Below are positions 34,719 through 44,666 of a stretch of 64,000 bases of DNA, piece after piece. The DNA is from Saccharibacillus qingshengii. GTDB taxonomy: Bacteria; Bacillota; Bacilli; Paenibacillales; Paenibacillaceae. Both the position numbers and the translations under genes were made by a program. The stretch is taken from positions 34,145 through 98,144 of the forward strand of contig NZ_JAAZWC010000019.1 of assembly GCF_013185195.1 (NCBI RefSeq). Direction: 5' to 3'. Every line of letters begins with the position of its first letter. The stretch's first letter is position 1. Below the pieces are notes generated by a model, which saw only the letters and a list, made by a program, of their open reading frames with translations, did not search any database and was not told the origin of the DNA.

Positions 34719-34777
34719 ACGGCTTCAGAGCTTCAACCCATACACATGACTATTCAGAAGAGGGAGTGGGAAGTTTG

Positions 34778-36172
34778 ATGCAATCGAGTCGAAAATGGAT
34801 GTTCGCCTGCCTATGCATGCTGATGGTGGTACTGACGGCCTGCGGAGGCGGAGGACAGACGGCTACCGGTAACGGGGCGGCGGAAGCGGCGGCCCCAACC
34901 GAAAGCGCGGCCAAGCCGGCGGAAAGCGCAGGCCCGGTCAAAGTCGTCTGGTGGCATGCCATGAGCGGCGAACTGGGCGGAGTCGTGGACGAACTGGTCA
35001 AACAGTTCAACGACTCGCAGGACGAAGTGGAAGTCGAAGCCGTGTTCCAGGGTACATACGACGAGAGTCTGAACAAGCTCAAGACGTCGATGGGTTCCGG
35101 CACGGGACCGACCCTGATCCAGACTTACGAGATCGGCAGCCGTTTTATGATCGATTCCGGCGCTATCACGCCGGTGCAGCAGTTTATCGATGGCGAAAGC
35201 TATGACGTGTCGCATCTGGAAGAGAACATTCTCGGCTACTACACGTTCGATGATCGTCTGTACTCGATGCCTTTCAACACGTCCAACCCGATTTTGTACT
35301 ATAACAAAGACGCTTTCAAAAAAGCCGGACTCGACCCCGAGAACCCGCCGACGACGTACGAGGAAGTCGAAAAAGCGGCCAAAACGCTGACCGAAGGCAG
35401 TATGACCGGCGGATCGTTCGCCATCTACGGTTGGTTCATGGAACAGCTGCTCGCCAATCAGGGCGCCGAACTGCTTAACAACAGCAACGGCCGCGCAGGA
35501 ATGGCCGATCAGGCGCAGCTCGGATCTCCGGCTGCCGTAAGCACGCTCGAATGGTGGAAAAAGATGGTCGACGAAGGCACCCTGCTCAACCTCGGCCGCA
35601 AAACGGACGATACCAAGAAGGCATTCGCTGCCGGACAGGTCGCCATGACGCTCGACAGCACCGCTTCCCTGCGCGGAATCGTGCAGGCAGCCGAAGGCAA
35701 GTTCGAAGTCGGAACGGCTCCACTGCCGAAGCCAGCTGCAGCTGACGCCGACAAAGGCGGCGTCGTTGTGGGCGGCGCAAGTCTCTGGATTCTGAACGAC
35801 CGCCCGGAAGAAGAACAGCAGGCGGCCTGGAAGTTCATCAAATTCCTGGCCGAGCCGAAGACACAAGCTTACTGGCATGTGAATACCGGCTACTTCCCGA
35901 TCACAAAAGAAGCCTACAACGAAGATCTGGTCAAAGAAAACCTGAAGAAATATCCGCAGTTCCAGACCGCGATCGATCAGCTGCACGGCACGAAGCTGAC
36001 TCCGGCTACGCAGGGCGCCGTCATGGGCGTCTTCCCGGAAGCCCGCCAGCTGACGGAAACGGCGATCGAAGAAGCGCTCACCGGAGCCGCGAAACCGCAG
36101 GACGCGCTCGACCGCGCTTCGGCCGAGATCACGCAGAAGATTCAGGAGTACAACAGCACGGTCGCGCAGTAA
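34778..36172 (+). CDS. ugpB: Glycerol-3-phosphate-binding lipoprotein UgpB
   Basis: The 464-residue lipoprotein has the lipobox VVLTACGGGG. Strong UgpB features follow: VVWWHAMSGELGGVVDELV, the QTYEIGSRFMIDSGAITPV stretch, and SMPFNTSNPILYYNKDAFKK with the residues that hold glycerol phosphate in UgpB. The ATG at 34778 lies about ten bases after AGGGAG; a GTG at 34766 is too close to that site. It would capture glycerol-3-phosphate or its diesters for UgpAE. Confidence 0.92.
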   Translation: MQSSRKWMFACLCMLMVVLTACGGGGQTATGNGAAEAAAPTESAAKPAESAGPVKVVWWHAMSGELGGVVDELVKQFNDSQDEVEVEAVFQGTYDESLNKLKTSMGSGTGPTLIQTYEIGSRFMIDSGAITPVQQFIDGESYDVSHLEENILGYYTFDDRLYSMPFNTSNPILYYNKDAFKKAGLDPENPPTTYEEVEKAAKTLTEGSMTGGSFAIYGWFMEQLLANQGAELLNNSNGRAGMADQAQLGSPAAVSTLEWWKKMVDEGTLLNLGRKTDDTKKAFAAGQVAMTLDSTASLRGIVQAAEGKFEVGTAPLPKPAAADADKGGVVVGGASLWILNDRPEEEQQAAWKFIKFLAEPKTQAYWHVNTGYFPITKEAYNEDLVKENLKKYPQFQTAIDQLHGTKLTPATQGAVMGVFPEARQLTETAIEEALTGAAKPQDALDRASAEITQKIQEYNSTVAQ

Positions 36173-36203
36173 GCGCAGCCCTGGACTTACGCAAATCCGA
36201 TTC

Positions 36204-36252
36204 AAAAAAAGCGTCTGTACCCCGCGAGCTACGCGGGATACAGACGCTTTTT
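36204..36252. terminator. Terminator after ugpB
   Basis: AAAAAAAGCGTCTGTA pairs with TACAGACGCTTTTT, with an inner CCCGCG/CGCGGG stem; T runs on both strands suit the convergent peptidase gene. Confidence 0.9.
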
Positions 36253-36313
36253 GCAATTCGGAACTGTAGATCAGGAACAAAAGATCGGCCGATCAAATAG
36301 GGCGCATTCGGGT

Positions 36314-37351
36314 TTACTTGAACACCTGAATCAGATGGGCCGTTCCTTTCTCTTCCGAGAATTCCACCTGTGCCAATGCGCCGTTGATCAGCGTCAGCTG
36401 CGGCGGCATATGGCCGCAGTCGATATCGTACAGCACCGGCACGCCGAGTTCGTCGGCCAGATCCCGGTAAACGTCCACGGCGGTATACCCGCCGACAGGG
36501 CTATTGGCCGGGCTGCGACCGAACAGGAAGCCCGAGCAGTTGTCGAACCATCCGGCCAGCTTCATCTGCACCAGCGAACGGCGGAGATCCGCCGTATTCA
36601 GCTCGCAGTTCTCAAGCACCCACAGTACCGGTTCGCCCGGCAGATGGGTTTCGCGGAAAGCTTGCACGTCGCCGTACGGCGTCCCGATCAGATGCCGGAT
36701 CACGTCGATGCAGCCGACGAGCAGACGTCCGTTGAAGCCGACATCCCCGCCGGAAACACTTTTCCAGACCGTCGGCTCGGTCAGATTGAACACGGAGTCG
36801 TCTTCCGTTTCTTCCTCTCCCGGCAGACGATTCTTCCACTCCAGTTGGTAGGATTCGGACGAACGCTGCTCGACCGCTCCGCCGGCCGGCGTCGTCAGCG
36901 CTTCCCGCCACTTGGCGGTCGTCGCGTCGGGAGTTCCGGCCCGCAGATCGAGCAGGTTGCTGCCGTGCGCCGTGGCGAGCCCCGTTTTGAGCGTAACGGC
37001 GAGCAGCAGCACGCTGATATCCGAGTAACCGAGTATCCATTTATCGCCGATCCGCTCGAAATCGAGATGCTCCAGCACCTCGACCAGCAGTTCCCCGCCC
37101 CACGGCGGCAGCACCAGCCCGATCCGGTCGTCTTGAAGCATCCGGTTCAGCTCTTCCCCGCGCAGCCCGGCCGGCGCCGATTTGGCTTTGTGCTGGGTCC
37201 AGACGGTATCTCCGGTCGATACGGCGAACCCGTCTTCTTCCATACGGCGGATCGCCTGCTTCAACAGACCGTGCATATCCGGTTCGACGCCGGAAGAAGG
37301 CGCGGTCACTCCAATCGTCGTGCCTTCTTTCAAAAATGGATAACGGATCAT
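36314..37351 (-). CDS. S66-family peptidase (LD-carboxypeptidase/MccF-like)
   Basis: The 345-residue protein has GTTIGVTAPSSGVEPD at the N-terminus, WGGELLVEVLEHLDF, the nucleophile elbow KWILGYSDISVLLLA with the catalytic Ser, and the C-terminal DCGHMPPQLTLINGA with the catalytic His. MccF-type members release amino acids from microcin-like nucleotide antibiotics; others trim peptidoglycan tetrapeptides. Which applies here is not decided by sequence; the long insertion (about residues 160-215) leans to the MccF side. The ATG has only a weak GAGGAG site further upstream. Confidence 0.85.
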   Translation of the reverse strand: MIRYPFLKEGTTIGVTAPSSGVEPDMHGLLKQAIRRMEEDGFAVSTGDTVWTQHKAKSAPAGLRGEELNRMLQDDRIGLVLPPWGGELLVEVLEHLDFERIGDKWILGYSDISVLLLAVTLKTGLATAHGSNLLDLRAGTPDATTAKWREALTTPAGGAVEQRSSESYQLEWKNRLPGEEETEDDSVFNLTEPTVWKSVSGGDVGFNGRLLVGCIDVIRHLIGTPYGDVQAFRETHLPGEPVLWVLENCELNTADLRRSLVQMKLAGWFDNCSGFLFGRSPANSPVGGYTAVDVYRDLADELGVPVLYDIDCGHMPPQLTLINGALAQVEFSEEKGTAHLIQVFK

Positions 37352-37429
37352 AGTCGGGCTCCTCTCGCACAGCCGCTCTCGCTTTCTTTGGAGAGACCGG
37401 CCTGTTTTGGCGTTTCTTGTTCCTACCTT

Positions 37430-38734
37430 TTATTTAAACGTATAGCCTTCGTCCGCACTGCCCGAGACGGTATGCCGATGACGAATCAGATCCCACACTT
37501 TGCACAGCGCATACGCCGTGAACGGCAGCATGAACACGATCGTCGGATACCCGTAGCGGCCAAAAGCCACAAACGGAATATAGATAGCGGTAAAATACGC
37601 GAACGTCAGCAGCAGCGGCAGCAGGCGTCCGAAACGTTCCCGCACCAGCGCAGACACCAATCCGACCAGGGTCACGCAGACGAGAACCTTTTGCAGCATA
37701 TCCATCAGCGGACGCCCGATCGGCCAGATCGGACGCCAGTAGTAGGACTCGATATACAAGCCTTCCAGCTTGCCGAGCGTGTACCAATGCAGATAGGTTC
37801 CGAAATGGTGCGAGAAGCCGTAGCGGAGAATATCGAGTCCTCGGGCGACCGCATCGCTGTCCGATCCTGCGAAGATCGTCTTGGGATCGTACTGCGGATA
37901 AGCGTCGAAGAATCCGGCCGGCGGCAGCCCATAATTGATCCGGGTTCCCAGCAGGAACGGACTTCCGGCCGAATCGGTAAACAGAACAAAGTGTCCGAAA
38001 GCGAGGAAATTGCGAATCCACCACGGACACAGCAGAATCAGATAAGTGCCCAGCACGACCGCCGTGTATTTGCAGATCTCTTTTAGACTATACCGCTCTC
38101 TCAGCCACAAAAACAGCAGAACGGCCGGAAAAAGGGACGCCTGGGGTTTGAAATAAGCGGCGGCGGCTGTCAGCACACCGACCCCTATGTACGAAGACAG
38201 CTTGCGATTTTCGGCAGCGATCATCATGACCAGCACAAGCAGCAGGCAGAGCAGGCGGAATGTGGATTCGGTCAGAATGACGCCTGAAGAAAAATAATCC
38301 GGCGGGTAAAGTGCCGCGATGACGCACGAGACGATTGCCACCCGTCGGCCGAATACGCGCCGCGCAATCAGGAACAAAATATAGATGCTCGCCGCCTGCT
38401 CGAGACACTGGAACAAACGGAACGCGACAATGCCGCCCTGCTCGCCAAACGGACCGATAAACGCGGCCAGCAGCAGCGGCATCCCCGGCATAATGAACGC
38501 GCTCGGCTCCGTGCCGCTGTTGTAGGCAAGCGGTCCGCCTTCGAGCAGCAGCTCCGCGCTTTTGACATATTTCACATCGTCGTTATTCGGATTGTTCAGA
38601 TCCCCCAGCAAAAAATAATTGTTGTGCGCCAGCACAACGAAACAAGACACCGCGAGTACAAAAGCCATGATCGAGATCAGCCAGACGCGGTCGCGAGGCG
38701 TGATCTCTTCGTCTTTTCGTACGGAAAAATGCAA
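37430..38734 (-). CDS. GT39-like integral membrane glycosyltransferase
   Basis: The 434-residue protein has about ten hydrophobic segments and a first extracytoplasmic loop with NNDDVKYVKSAELLLEGG, an acidic pattern as in polyprenol-phosphate-sugar-dependent mannosyltransferases (GT39/ArnT-like). GRRVAIVSCVIAALYPPDYF and PWWIRNFLAFGHFV also match that group. It probably modifies a cell-surface glycan or lipid; the substrate is unknown. The ATG follows GGAGAGGAAAGG. It stands alone between a peptidase and ilvA. Confidence 0.72.
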   Translation of the reverse strand: MHFSVRKDEEITPRDRVWLISIMAFVLAVSCFVVLAHNNYFLLGDLNNPNNDDVKYVKSAELLLEGGPLAYNSGTEPSAFIMPGMPLLLAAFIGPFGEQGGIVAFRLFQCLEQAASIYILFLIARRVFGRRVAIVSCVIAALYPPDYFSSGVILTESTFRLLCLLLVLVMMIAAENRKLSSYIGVGVLTAAAAYFKPQASLFPAVLLFLWLRERYSLKEICKYTAVVLGTYLILLCPWWIRNFLAFGHFVLFTDSAGSPFLLGTRINYGLPPAGFFDAYPQYDPKTIFAGSDSDAVARGLDILRYGFSHHFGTYLHWYTLGKLEGLYIESYYWRPIWPIGRPLMDMLQKVLVCVTLVGLVSALVRERFGRLLPLLLTFAYFTAIYIPFVAFGRYGYPTIVFMLPFTAYALCKVWDLIRHRHTVSGSADEGYTFK

Positions 38735-38819
38735 AACCTTTCCTCTCCCTTCCTATAAACAGATCCTCAATCTTCCTTGTATGAACGCCCGGATCTTCCA
38801 AAAAGTTCCCCAACCGCCC

Positions 38820-38866
38820 AAAAAAGCCTATCCGTAAACGGGCATACCCCCGGCTGCGGACAGGCT
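38820..38866 (-). terminator. Terminator of ilvA
   Basis: On the minus strand AGCCTGTCCG pairs with CGGATAGGCT and is followed by TTTTTT, 60 bp after the ilvA stop. Confidence 0.75.
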
Positions 38867-38928
38867 CTTCTTTTGGCGATTGCTTCTGCGGTTGGCGAAT
38901 CGATCCGTGGGGCATTAACCGGAGCGGA

Positions 38929-40218
38929 TCAGATCAACAAACTGAACAGACTCGGATCGCGGTTAAGCTCGGTGTAGTTGATACCCTGTTCGTCCATGCG
39001 GGCGATCAGCGGCTCGTAGTCTTCTTTGGACGTCAATTCGATCCCGACGAGCGCCGGGCCGTTTTCCTTGTCGCTTTTCTTCGTGTATTCGAAGCGGGCG
39101 ATATCGTCGTCCGGACCAAGCGCTTTCTCCAGAAACTCGCGCAGTGCGCCGGCCCGCTGCGGGAAGTTGATCAGGAAGTAATGCTTCAGCCCTTCAAAAA
39201 TAAGCGAACGTTCCTTGATCTCCTGCATCCGGTCGATATCGTTGTTGCCTCCGCTGATGATGCAGACGATCGTTTTGCCTTTGATCTCGTCCCGGTACAG
39301 ATCGAGCGCGGCGACCGGAATAGCGCCGGCCGGTTCGGCGACGATCGCATTTTCGTTATACAGATCGAGAATGGTCGTGCAGACTTTGCCTTCCGGCACT
39401 TTGACGACTTCGTCGAGCATCTTTTTGCAGATCTCGTACGTCTGCTGTCCGACCCGTTTCACGGCCGCGCCGTCGATAAACTTGTCGATCGTATCGAGCG
39501 TCACGACATGTCCGCGCGCCATCGCTTCGCTCATCGAAGCGGCGCCGAGCGGCTCCACGCCGATCATGCGCGTGGACGGGCTCATCGTTTTGATATACTG
39601 CGCCACGCCGGCCGCAAGGCCTCCGCCGCCAATCGTGACGAACACGTAGTCCGCAGGATGATCCAGACTTTCCATGATCTCCATGCCCACGGTGCCGTTG
39701 CCCGCGATGATCATCGGGTCGTCGAACGGATGAATAAACGTCAAACCCTGCGCGGTGCAGACTTTCATCGCTTCTTCATAGGCATCGTCGAACGTATCCC
39801 CGGTCAGAATGACTTCGACGCTCTGCCCGCCGAACTTGCGCACCATTTTGACTTTCTGGTTCGGGGTCGTGCTCGGCATATAGATCTTGCCGTGAATCCC
39901 CAGCGCATGACAGGAAAAAGCGACGCCCTGGGCATGGTTGCCCGCGCTTGCGCAGACGATGCCGCGTGTCCGTTCTTCTTCCGTCAGGCTGCGGATTTTG
40001 TTGTAGGAGCCGCGAATCTTGAACGAGCGCACCACCTGTTGGTCTTCGCGCTTGAGGTACACCTCGCAGTCATATTTCGCCGACAGGGTCGCATCGCGAT
40101 GCAGCGGCGTACGCACGATCGCTTCGCGCAGCCGATGATGCGCACGGACGATATCTTCCATCGTAACCGGATCGGCCTGTTTCATCTCGTCCACTTCCAC
40201 AGTAGGTTCGTTTTTCAT
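38929..40218 (-). CDS. ilvA: Threonine ammonia-lyase, biosynthetic
   Basis: The 429-residue PLP enzyme makes 2-oxobutanoate for isoleucine. The PLP lysine lies in VRSFKIRGSYNKIRSL, with CASAGNHAQGVAFSC and the phosphate-binding TIGGGGLAAGV. A single C-terminal ACT-like domain (about 335-429, YFLINFPQRAGALREFLEKA) gives isoleucine feedback, as in the short Bacillus form. The ATG at 40218 follows a GGGGAAAACGAG stretch. It is divergent from an AraC regulator. No T-box is visible in the 200-bp leader. Confidence 0.95.
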   Translation of the reverse strand: MKNEPTVEVDEMKQADPVTMEDIVRAHHRLREAIVRTPLHRDATLSAKYDCEVYLKREDQQVVRSFKIRGSYNKIRSLTEEERTRGIVCASAGNHAQGVAFSCHALGIHGKIYMPSTTPNQKVKMVRKFGGQSVEVILTGDTFDDAYEEAMKVCTAQGLTFIHPFDDPMIIAGNGTVGMEIMESLDHPADYVFVTIGGGGLAAGVAQYIKTMSPSTRMIGVEPLGAASMSEAMARGHVVTLDTIDKFIDGAAVKRVGQQTYEICKKMLDEVVKVPEGKVCTTILDLYNENAIVAEPAGAIPVAALDLYRDEIKGKTIVCIISGGNNDIDRMQEIKERSLIFEGLKHYFLINFPQRAGALREFLEKALGPDDDIARFEYTKKSDKENGPALVGIELTSKEDYEPLIARMDEQGINYTELNRDPSLFSLLI

Positions 40219-40417
40219 CTCGTTTTCCCCGTTCCTGATTTTGTTTCTCTGTATAAGATTCCGACGTTGCCAGCCATTAAATTTAAAGGTAACGCGATTG
40301 GACAAAAAATTCAAGCTTCCTTCCCTTCTTGTCCCTTTTCCAAAATCGCAAAAACGGACAAGCGTTCGCTTTCTTCTTCTGATAAGATAGTCTTACCGAT
40401 CGGGAGGGAACGCACCT

Positions 40418-41317
40418 ATGGACTATACCGCCTGTCTCCAGCGTACGCTGGACCATATTGAGGATCATCTTACAGAACGGCTGACGGCCGAAGAACTGGC
40501 TGCGCTGGCCGGATTCTCGCTGTATCACTTTTATAAAGTTTTTCAGTCGAGGATGGGCCTCCCGGTCATGGACTATGTCCGCCGGCGCCGTCTTGCCTAT
40601 GCGGCGGCGGATCTGACCAGCGGCCGCACCCTGCTTGAGATTGCCCTCGATTACGGTTTCGAGACACATGCGGGCTTCACCAAAGCTTTTCGCAAAACGT
40701 ACGGATTGACCCCGGAACAGTATCGCCTCCATGCCACCGGCCGCGTTCCCGAGCGGGTGGACCTCGCGAAGCTGGCCGACTATAACATGAGCGGAGGAAT
40801 GATGATGCGACCAACGATCTTAACCAAACCCGAAATCAAACTCGTAGGTTATGCCCTGGAAACCAAGATGAACGGTGAAAACTTTATCGAGATTCCCGCT
40901 TTCTGGAACACCTACATCGAAGAAGACCGCGGCCGCCAGCTGTATGAGCAGGTGAAGCCGATCAAAGAAGCCGAATACGGCGCCTGCATCATGCTGCCGG
41001 ACAAGCCGGAGCATTTCCTGTACGTGATCGGCGTCGAAGTTGCCGACTTTGAAGGCGTTCCGGAACATTTGCATAAAGCCGTTATCCCCGCCTCCACCTA
41101 CGCGGTGTTCACCTCGCCGGCCGCCGACCGCGCGAACGGCGCCTTCAGCGATGCCATTCAGGGCATGACCACTTACGTCTACAACGAATGGTTCCCGAGC
41201 TCGGGCTACATCTACGCCAAAGGCGGCGTCGACTTCGAGTTGTACGACGAACGCAGCAACGGGGATAAGGATTTGCAGATGGATCTTTATGTTCCGGTAG
41301 AGAAGCAGGCAGAGTAG
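40418..41317 (+). CDS. AraC-family regulator with GyrI-like effector domain
   Basis: The 299-residue protein has an N-terminal AraC double helix-turn-helix (residues 8-105: LAALAGFSLYHFYKVFQSRM and ALDYGFETHAGFTKAFRKTY) and a C-terminal GyrI-like/SOUL-fold domain (about 130-299, KLVGYALETKMNGENFIEIP, PSSGYIYAKGGVDFELYDER) that binds small hydrophobic or drug-like molecules in Rob/BmrR relatives. The target genes are unknown; autoregulation is possible. The ATG follows GGGAGGGAACG. Confidence 0.88.
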   Translation: MDYTACLQRTLDHIEDHLTERLTAEELAALAGFSLYHFYKVFQSRMGLPVMDYVRRRRLAYAAADLTSGRTLLEIALDYGFETHAGFTKAFRKTYGLTPEQYRLHATGRVPERVDLAKLADYNMSGGMMMRPTILTKPEIKLVGYALETKMNGENFIEIPAFWNTYIEEDRGRQLYEQVKPIKEAEYGACIMLPDKPEHFLYVIGVEVADFEGVPEHLHKAVIPASTYAVFTSPAADRANGAFSDAIQGMTTYVYNEWFPSSGYIYAKGGVDFELYDERSNGDKDLQMDLYVPVEKQAE

Positions 41318-41389
41318 GCGTTCGGCGGCGAGCGGAATCCGAGAAGATACGCTTAAGCGAACCTAAGCAAAACGGAGTGGTACGAAGGA

Positions 41390-41460
41390 GCGCAGAGCAG
41401 CACGGAGCAGCACGGAGCAACCCAAGCAGAGCGCATAAAAGCAGAACGCATAAAAGCAGA
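41390..41460. repeat. Short tandem repeats
   Basis: Imperfect tandem units AGCAGCACGG (about 41396-41418) and GCATAAAAGCAGAAC (about 41433-41460) lie between the AraC gene and the terminator. They encode nothing. Confidence 0.6.
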
Positions 41461-41486
41461 AGCCCGGACCTCTAGAGGTCCGGGCT
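41461..41486. terminator. Palindromic terminator between araC-type gene and purD
   Basis: AGCCCGGACCTCT and its exact complement form a 26-bp perfect palindrome; CTTCTGCTTTT follows on the minus strand, so it probably ends the purine operon. The 190 bp between it and purD contain TTCGTTA fragments of the intergenic repeat type. Confidence 0.7.
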
Positions 41487-41678
41487 TTGCTGTAGGCAAT
41501 CCGACTGCTGCGACGCGTACCGCAAGGGTAGAGTTTCAGGGCATTCGTTAGATCGGGCCAGTCCGACAAAACCGCCGAATAAGGTGTCCACGATTCGTTA
41601 CGCTGCCGGACGAAGCGGACAGGCCGCCGTTCAAGGCGGGCAAGCTTCCGCACAAAGGCAGCGAAGCCTTCGCCTACC

Positions 41679-42962
41679 CTATCCGCGCGGCGTCAGCGCC
41701 TTCGCCGCGATATCGCGGCGCATATGCGCGCCGTCGAACGCGATGCGCTCCGCTGCGGCGTAAGCCGCGTCGCGCGCTTCGGCAATCCCTGCGCCGCGGC
41801 CGACGACGCCGAGTACGCGGCCGCCGGCGGTCACGAGCTCGCCGGCATCGCTGCGCGCCGTTCCGGCGTGGAATACGAAAGCATCGCCGCCGGATTCGGC
41901 TTCCGTGATTCCGGTGATGACCCGGCCTTTCGGATATGAAGCCGGATAACCTTCGGAAGCCAGCACGACGCAGACCGCCGCCTCATCGCTCCAGCGGATC
42001 TCCGCGTCCGCAAGCGTGCCGTTTACGGCGGCGAGGAAAATCTCCAGCAGGTCACTCTCCAGGCGCGGCAGGACGACCTGGGTCTCCGGGTCGCCGAAGC
42101 GCGCGTTGAATTCGATCGTCCGCGGCGTGCCGTCGGCTTCGATCATCAAGCCGGCGAACAGGACGCCGGTAAACGGACGTCCCTCGCTGACCATCGCGCG
42201 GGCGGTCGGCTTGACGATCTCTTCGATCGCGCGTTCGACGATCGCAGGGTCGATATGCGGCAGCGGCGAATAGGTGCCCATGCCGCCGGTATTGGGACCG
42301 AGGTCGCCGTCGAAGACCGGCTTGTGGTCCTGCGCCGCCGGCATCGCGCGGACGGTCTCTCCGTCCACGAATGCCAGGATCGACATCTCTTCGCCCGTCA
42401 TGCATTCTTCGATGACGACCGTACTGCCCGCCGCGCCGAAGGTGCCGCCGACCATGGCGTCGTGCAGCGCTTTTTCCGCTTCTTCCAGCGTCTGCGCGAC
42501 CGTTACGCCTTTGCCCGCGGCCAGGCCGTCGGTCTTGATTACGATCGGCGCGCCCTGTGTGCGCAGATAAGCCAAAGCCGTGTCATAATCGTCAAACGTC
42601 TCATACGCGGCCGTCGGGATGTTGTATTTCTTGAGCAGGTCTTTCATGAAGGCTTTGCTGCCTTCGATCTCCGCCGCGTTGGCCCGGGGACCGAACACCG
42701 GAATGCCTTTGGCTTCGAATGCGTCCACGATGCCGCCGGCCAGAGGATCGTCCGGACCGATTACGGCCAGGCCGATCTTGTTCTCCAGTGCAAAAGCCGT
42801 CAGCGCGTCAAACTCGAACACGCCGATATTGACGCATTCCGCCACCTGTGCGATGCCGGCATTGCCCGGCGCGCAGTAGATCTTCCCGGCGCGCTGCGAC
42901 CGCGACAGCGATGCGCAGATCGCATGTTCGCGGCCGCCGCCTCCTACCACCAAAATATCCAT
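41679..42962 (-). CDS. purD: Phosphoribosylamine-glycine ligase
   Basis: The 427-residue ATP-grasp enzyme makes GAR, the second purine step. Marks are MDILVVGGGGREHAI, IKTDGLAAGKGVTVA (ATP lysine), GPNTGGMGTYSP and FNARFGDPETQVVLPR (metal and ATP residues). It is the last gene of the purine operon, 156 bp after purH; that gap has a GGAACGTTCC palindrome but no terminator. The ATG follows AAAGGGGCGG. Confidence 0.96.
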   Translation of the reverse strand: MDILVVGGGGREHAICASLSRSQRAGKIYCAPGNAGIAQVAECVNIGVFEFDALTAFALENKIGLAVIGPDDPLAGGIVDAFEAKGIPVFGPRANAAEIEGSKAFMKDLLKKYNIPTAAYETFDDYDTALAYLRTQGAPIVIKTDGLAAGKGVTVAQTLEEAEKALHDAMVGGTFGAAGSTVVIEECMTGEEMSILAFVDGETVRAMPAAQDHKPVFDGDLGPNTGGMGTYSPLPHIDPAIVERAIEEIVKPTARAMVSEGRPFTGVLFAGLMIEADGTPRTIEFNARFGDPETQVVLPRLESDLLEIFLAAVNGTLADAEIRWSDEAAVCVVLASEGYPASYPKGRVITGITEAESGGDAFVFHAGTARSDAGELVTAGGRVLGVVGRGAGIAEARDAAYAAAERIAFDGAHMRRDIAAKALTPRG

Positions 42963-43118
42963 TCCAACCGCCCCTTTCGCTTTTTCGTGTGTTCCTTTTT
43001 CCGATCAACGATTTGTCCGTAAAAAACGCGCGGCGTTCCAGGGAACGTTCCGCCTGATGCAGAATCCGCTCCGCCGGCGCGCCGCGCGTCGATCTCCGTC
43101 TCGCCTGATACCGCTATC

Positions 43119-44666
43119 CTAGTGCTTGAAGTGGCGCACGCCCGTGAAGATCATCGCGATGCCGGCTTCGTCGGCCGCCCGGATCGATTCTTCGTCCTTG
43201 ATCGAGCCGCCCGGCTGAATGATCGCTTGGATGCCGTGCTTGGCCGCAAGTTCAACCGTATCGCCCATCGGGAAGAAAGCGTCGGAAGCGAGAATCGCGC
43301 CCTGCGCTTTGTCTCCGGCCTGCTCAAGCGCGATTTTGGCCGAACCGACCCGGTTCATCTGGCCTGCGCCCACGCCGACCGTCATGTCGTCTGCCGCCAG
43401 CACGATCGCGTTCGATTTCACGTGCTTGACGACTTTCCACCCGAACAGCAGCTGTTTCAGCTCGTCTTCCGTCGGCTGGCGCTTCGTCACGACTTTGAGG
43501 TCGCTTTCGCCGAGGGAATGCACGTCGCTCTCCTGCACGACCATGCCGCCTTCGATCGACGTCACGACGTGCGCCGCAGCGCGGCCTTCCGCCGAAGTCA
43601 GTTCGCCCATTTTGAGCAGACGGATATTCTTTTTCTTCGTGAGGATCTCGAGCGCTTCCGGCGTAAAGTCGGGAGCCAGCACGATCTCGAGGAAAATCTC
43701 GCTGAGCGGCTGCGCCGTCTCCGCGTCGATGATGCGGTTGGCCGCCACGATGCCGCCGAAAATGGACACCGGATCGGCGCTGTACGCCTTAGTGTACGCT
43801 TCCGCGATCGTCGTACCTACGCCTACGCCGCAAGGATTCATATGCTTGACGGCCACGACGGCCGGCTCGCTGAATTCCTTGACGATCTGGAGCGCCGCGT
43901 TGGCGTCGTTGATATTGTTATAGGACAGCTCTTTGCCGTGCAGCTGCTCGGCGGTGGTCAGCGTGCCGGCCGGCGCCAATGGCGCGCGGTAGAAAGCGGC
44001 CGCCTGATGCGGATTTTCCCCGTAGCGAAGATCCTGGATTTTCTCGTAAGTGACCGTGTAGCGTTCCGGCAGCGGGTCGCCCGTCTGCTTGGCCAGGTAA
44101 TCGGCGATCAGCGCATCGTAGGCAGCCGTGTGGCGGAATACTTTGGCGGCGAGCTTTTTGCGGGTATCGAGCGTCGTGTCGGCGCTTTCGCGCACTTCCT
44201 CGATCACTTTGCCGTAATCCGAACTGTCCACGACCACGCTGACAAAAGCATGGTTCTTGGCCGCGGAACGCAGCATGGTCGGCCCGCCGATATCGATATT
44301 CTCGATCGCGTCTTCGTAAGCGACGTCCGGCTTGGCGATCGTCTCCTGGAACGGATACAGGTTCACGACGACGAGGTCGATATAGTCCAGACCCAGTTCT
44401 TGCATCTGGCGCGTATGCTCTTCGTTGTCTCGCACGGCGAGCAGTCCGCTATGTACGGCGGGATGCAGCGTTTTGACGCGTCCGTCCATGATTTCGGGGA
44501 AACCCGTCACGTCGGAAATGCCGATGACCGGAACGCCTTCCTGCGCCAGCAGGTTTTTGGTGCCTCCGGTGGAGATGATCTCGACGCCGAGCTGCGACAG
44601 CTCGCGGCAGAATTCGACGATACCCGTTTTGTCCGATACGCTGACCAGCGCTCTTTTGATACTCAC
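43119..44666 (-). CDS. purH: Bifunctional AICAR transformylase/IMP cyclohydrolase
   Basis: The 515-residue enzyme carries out the last two steps to IMP. The N-terminal cyclohydrolase domain ([29 protein letters not shown]) runs to about residue 200, then the transformylase ([13 protein letters not shown], catalytic Lys-His in [12 protein letters not shown]). The GTG start shares its TGA with the stop of the Nudix gene (GTGA overlap) and follows CAAGGAGG. Confidence 0.96.
   Translation of the reverse strand: MSIKRALVSVSDKTGIVEFCRELSQLGVEIISTGGTKNLLAQEGVPVIGISDVTGFPEIMDGRVKTLHPAVHSGLLAVRDNEEHTRQMQELGLDYIDLVVVNLYPFQETIAKPDVAYEDAIENIDIGGPTMLRSAAKNHAFVSVVVDSSDYGKVIEEVRESADTTLDTRKKLAAKVFRHTAAYDALIADYLAKQTGDPLPERYTVTYEKIQDLRYGENPHQAAAFYRAPLAPAGTLTTAEQLHGKELSYNNINDANAALQIVKEFSEPAVVAVKHMNPCGVGVGTTIAEAYTKAYSADPVSIFGGIVAANRIIDAETAQPLSEIFLEIVLAPDFTPEALEILTKKKNIRLLKMGELTSAEGRAAAHVVTSIEGGMVVQESDVHSLGESDLKVVTKRQPTEDELKQLLFGWKVVKHVKSNAIVLAADDMTVGVGAGQMNRVGSAKIALEQAGDKAQGAILASDAFFPMGDTVELAAKHGIQAIIQPGGSIKDEESIRAADEAGIAMIFTGVRHFKH

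Noticed and set aside
40219..40417. Possible T-box before ilvA
   Set aside because: The 200-bp leader shows no TGGNACCGCG-type T-box sequence and no terminator before the gene.
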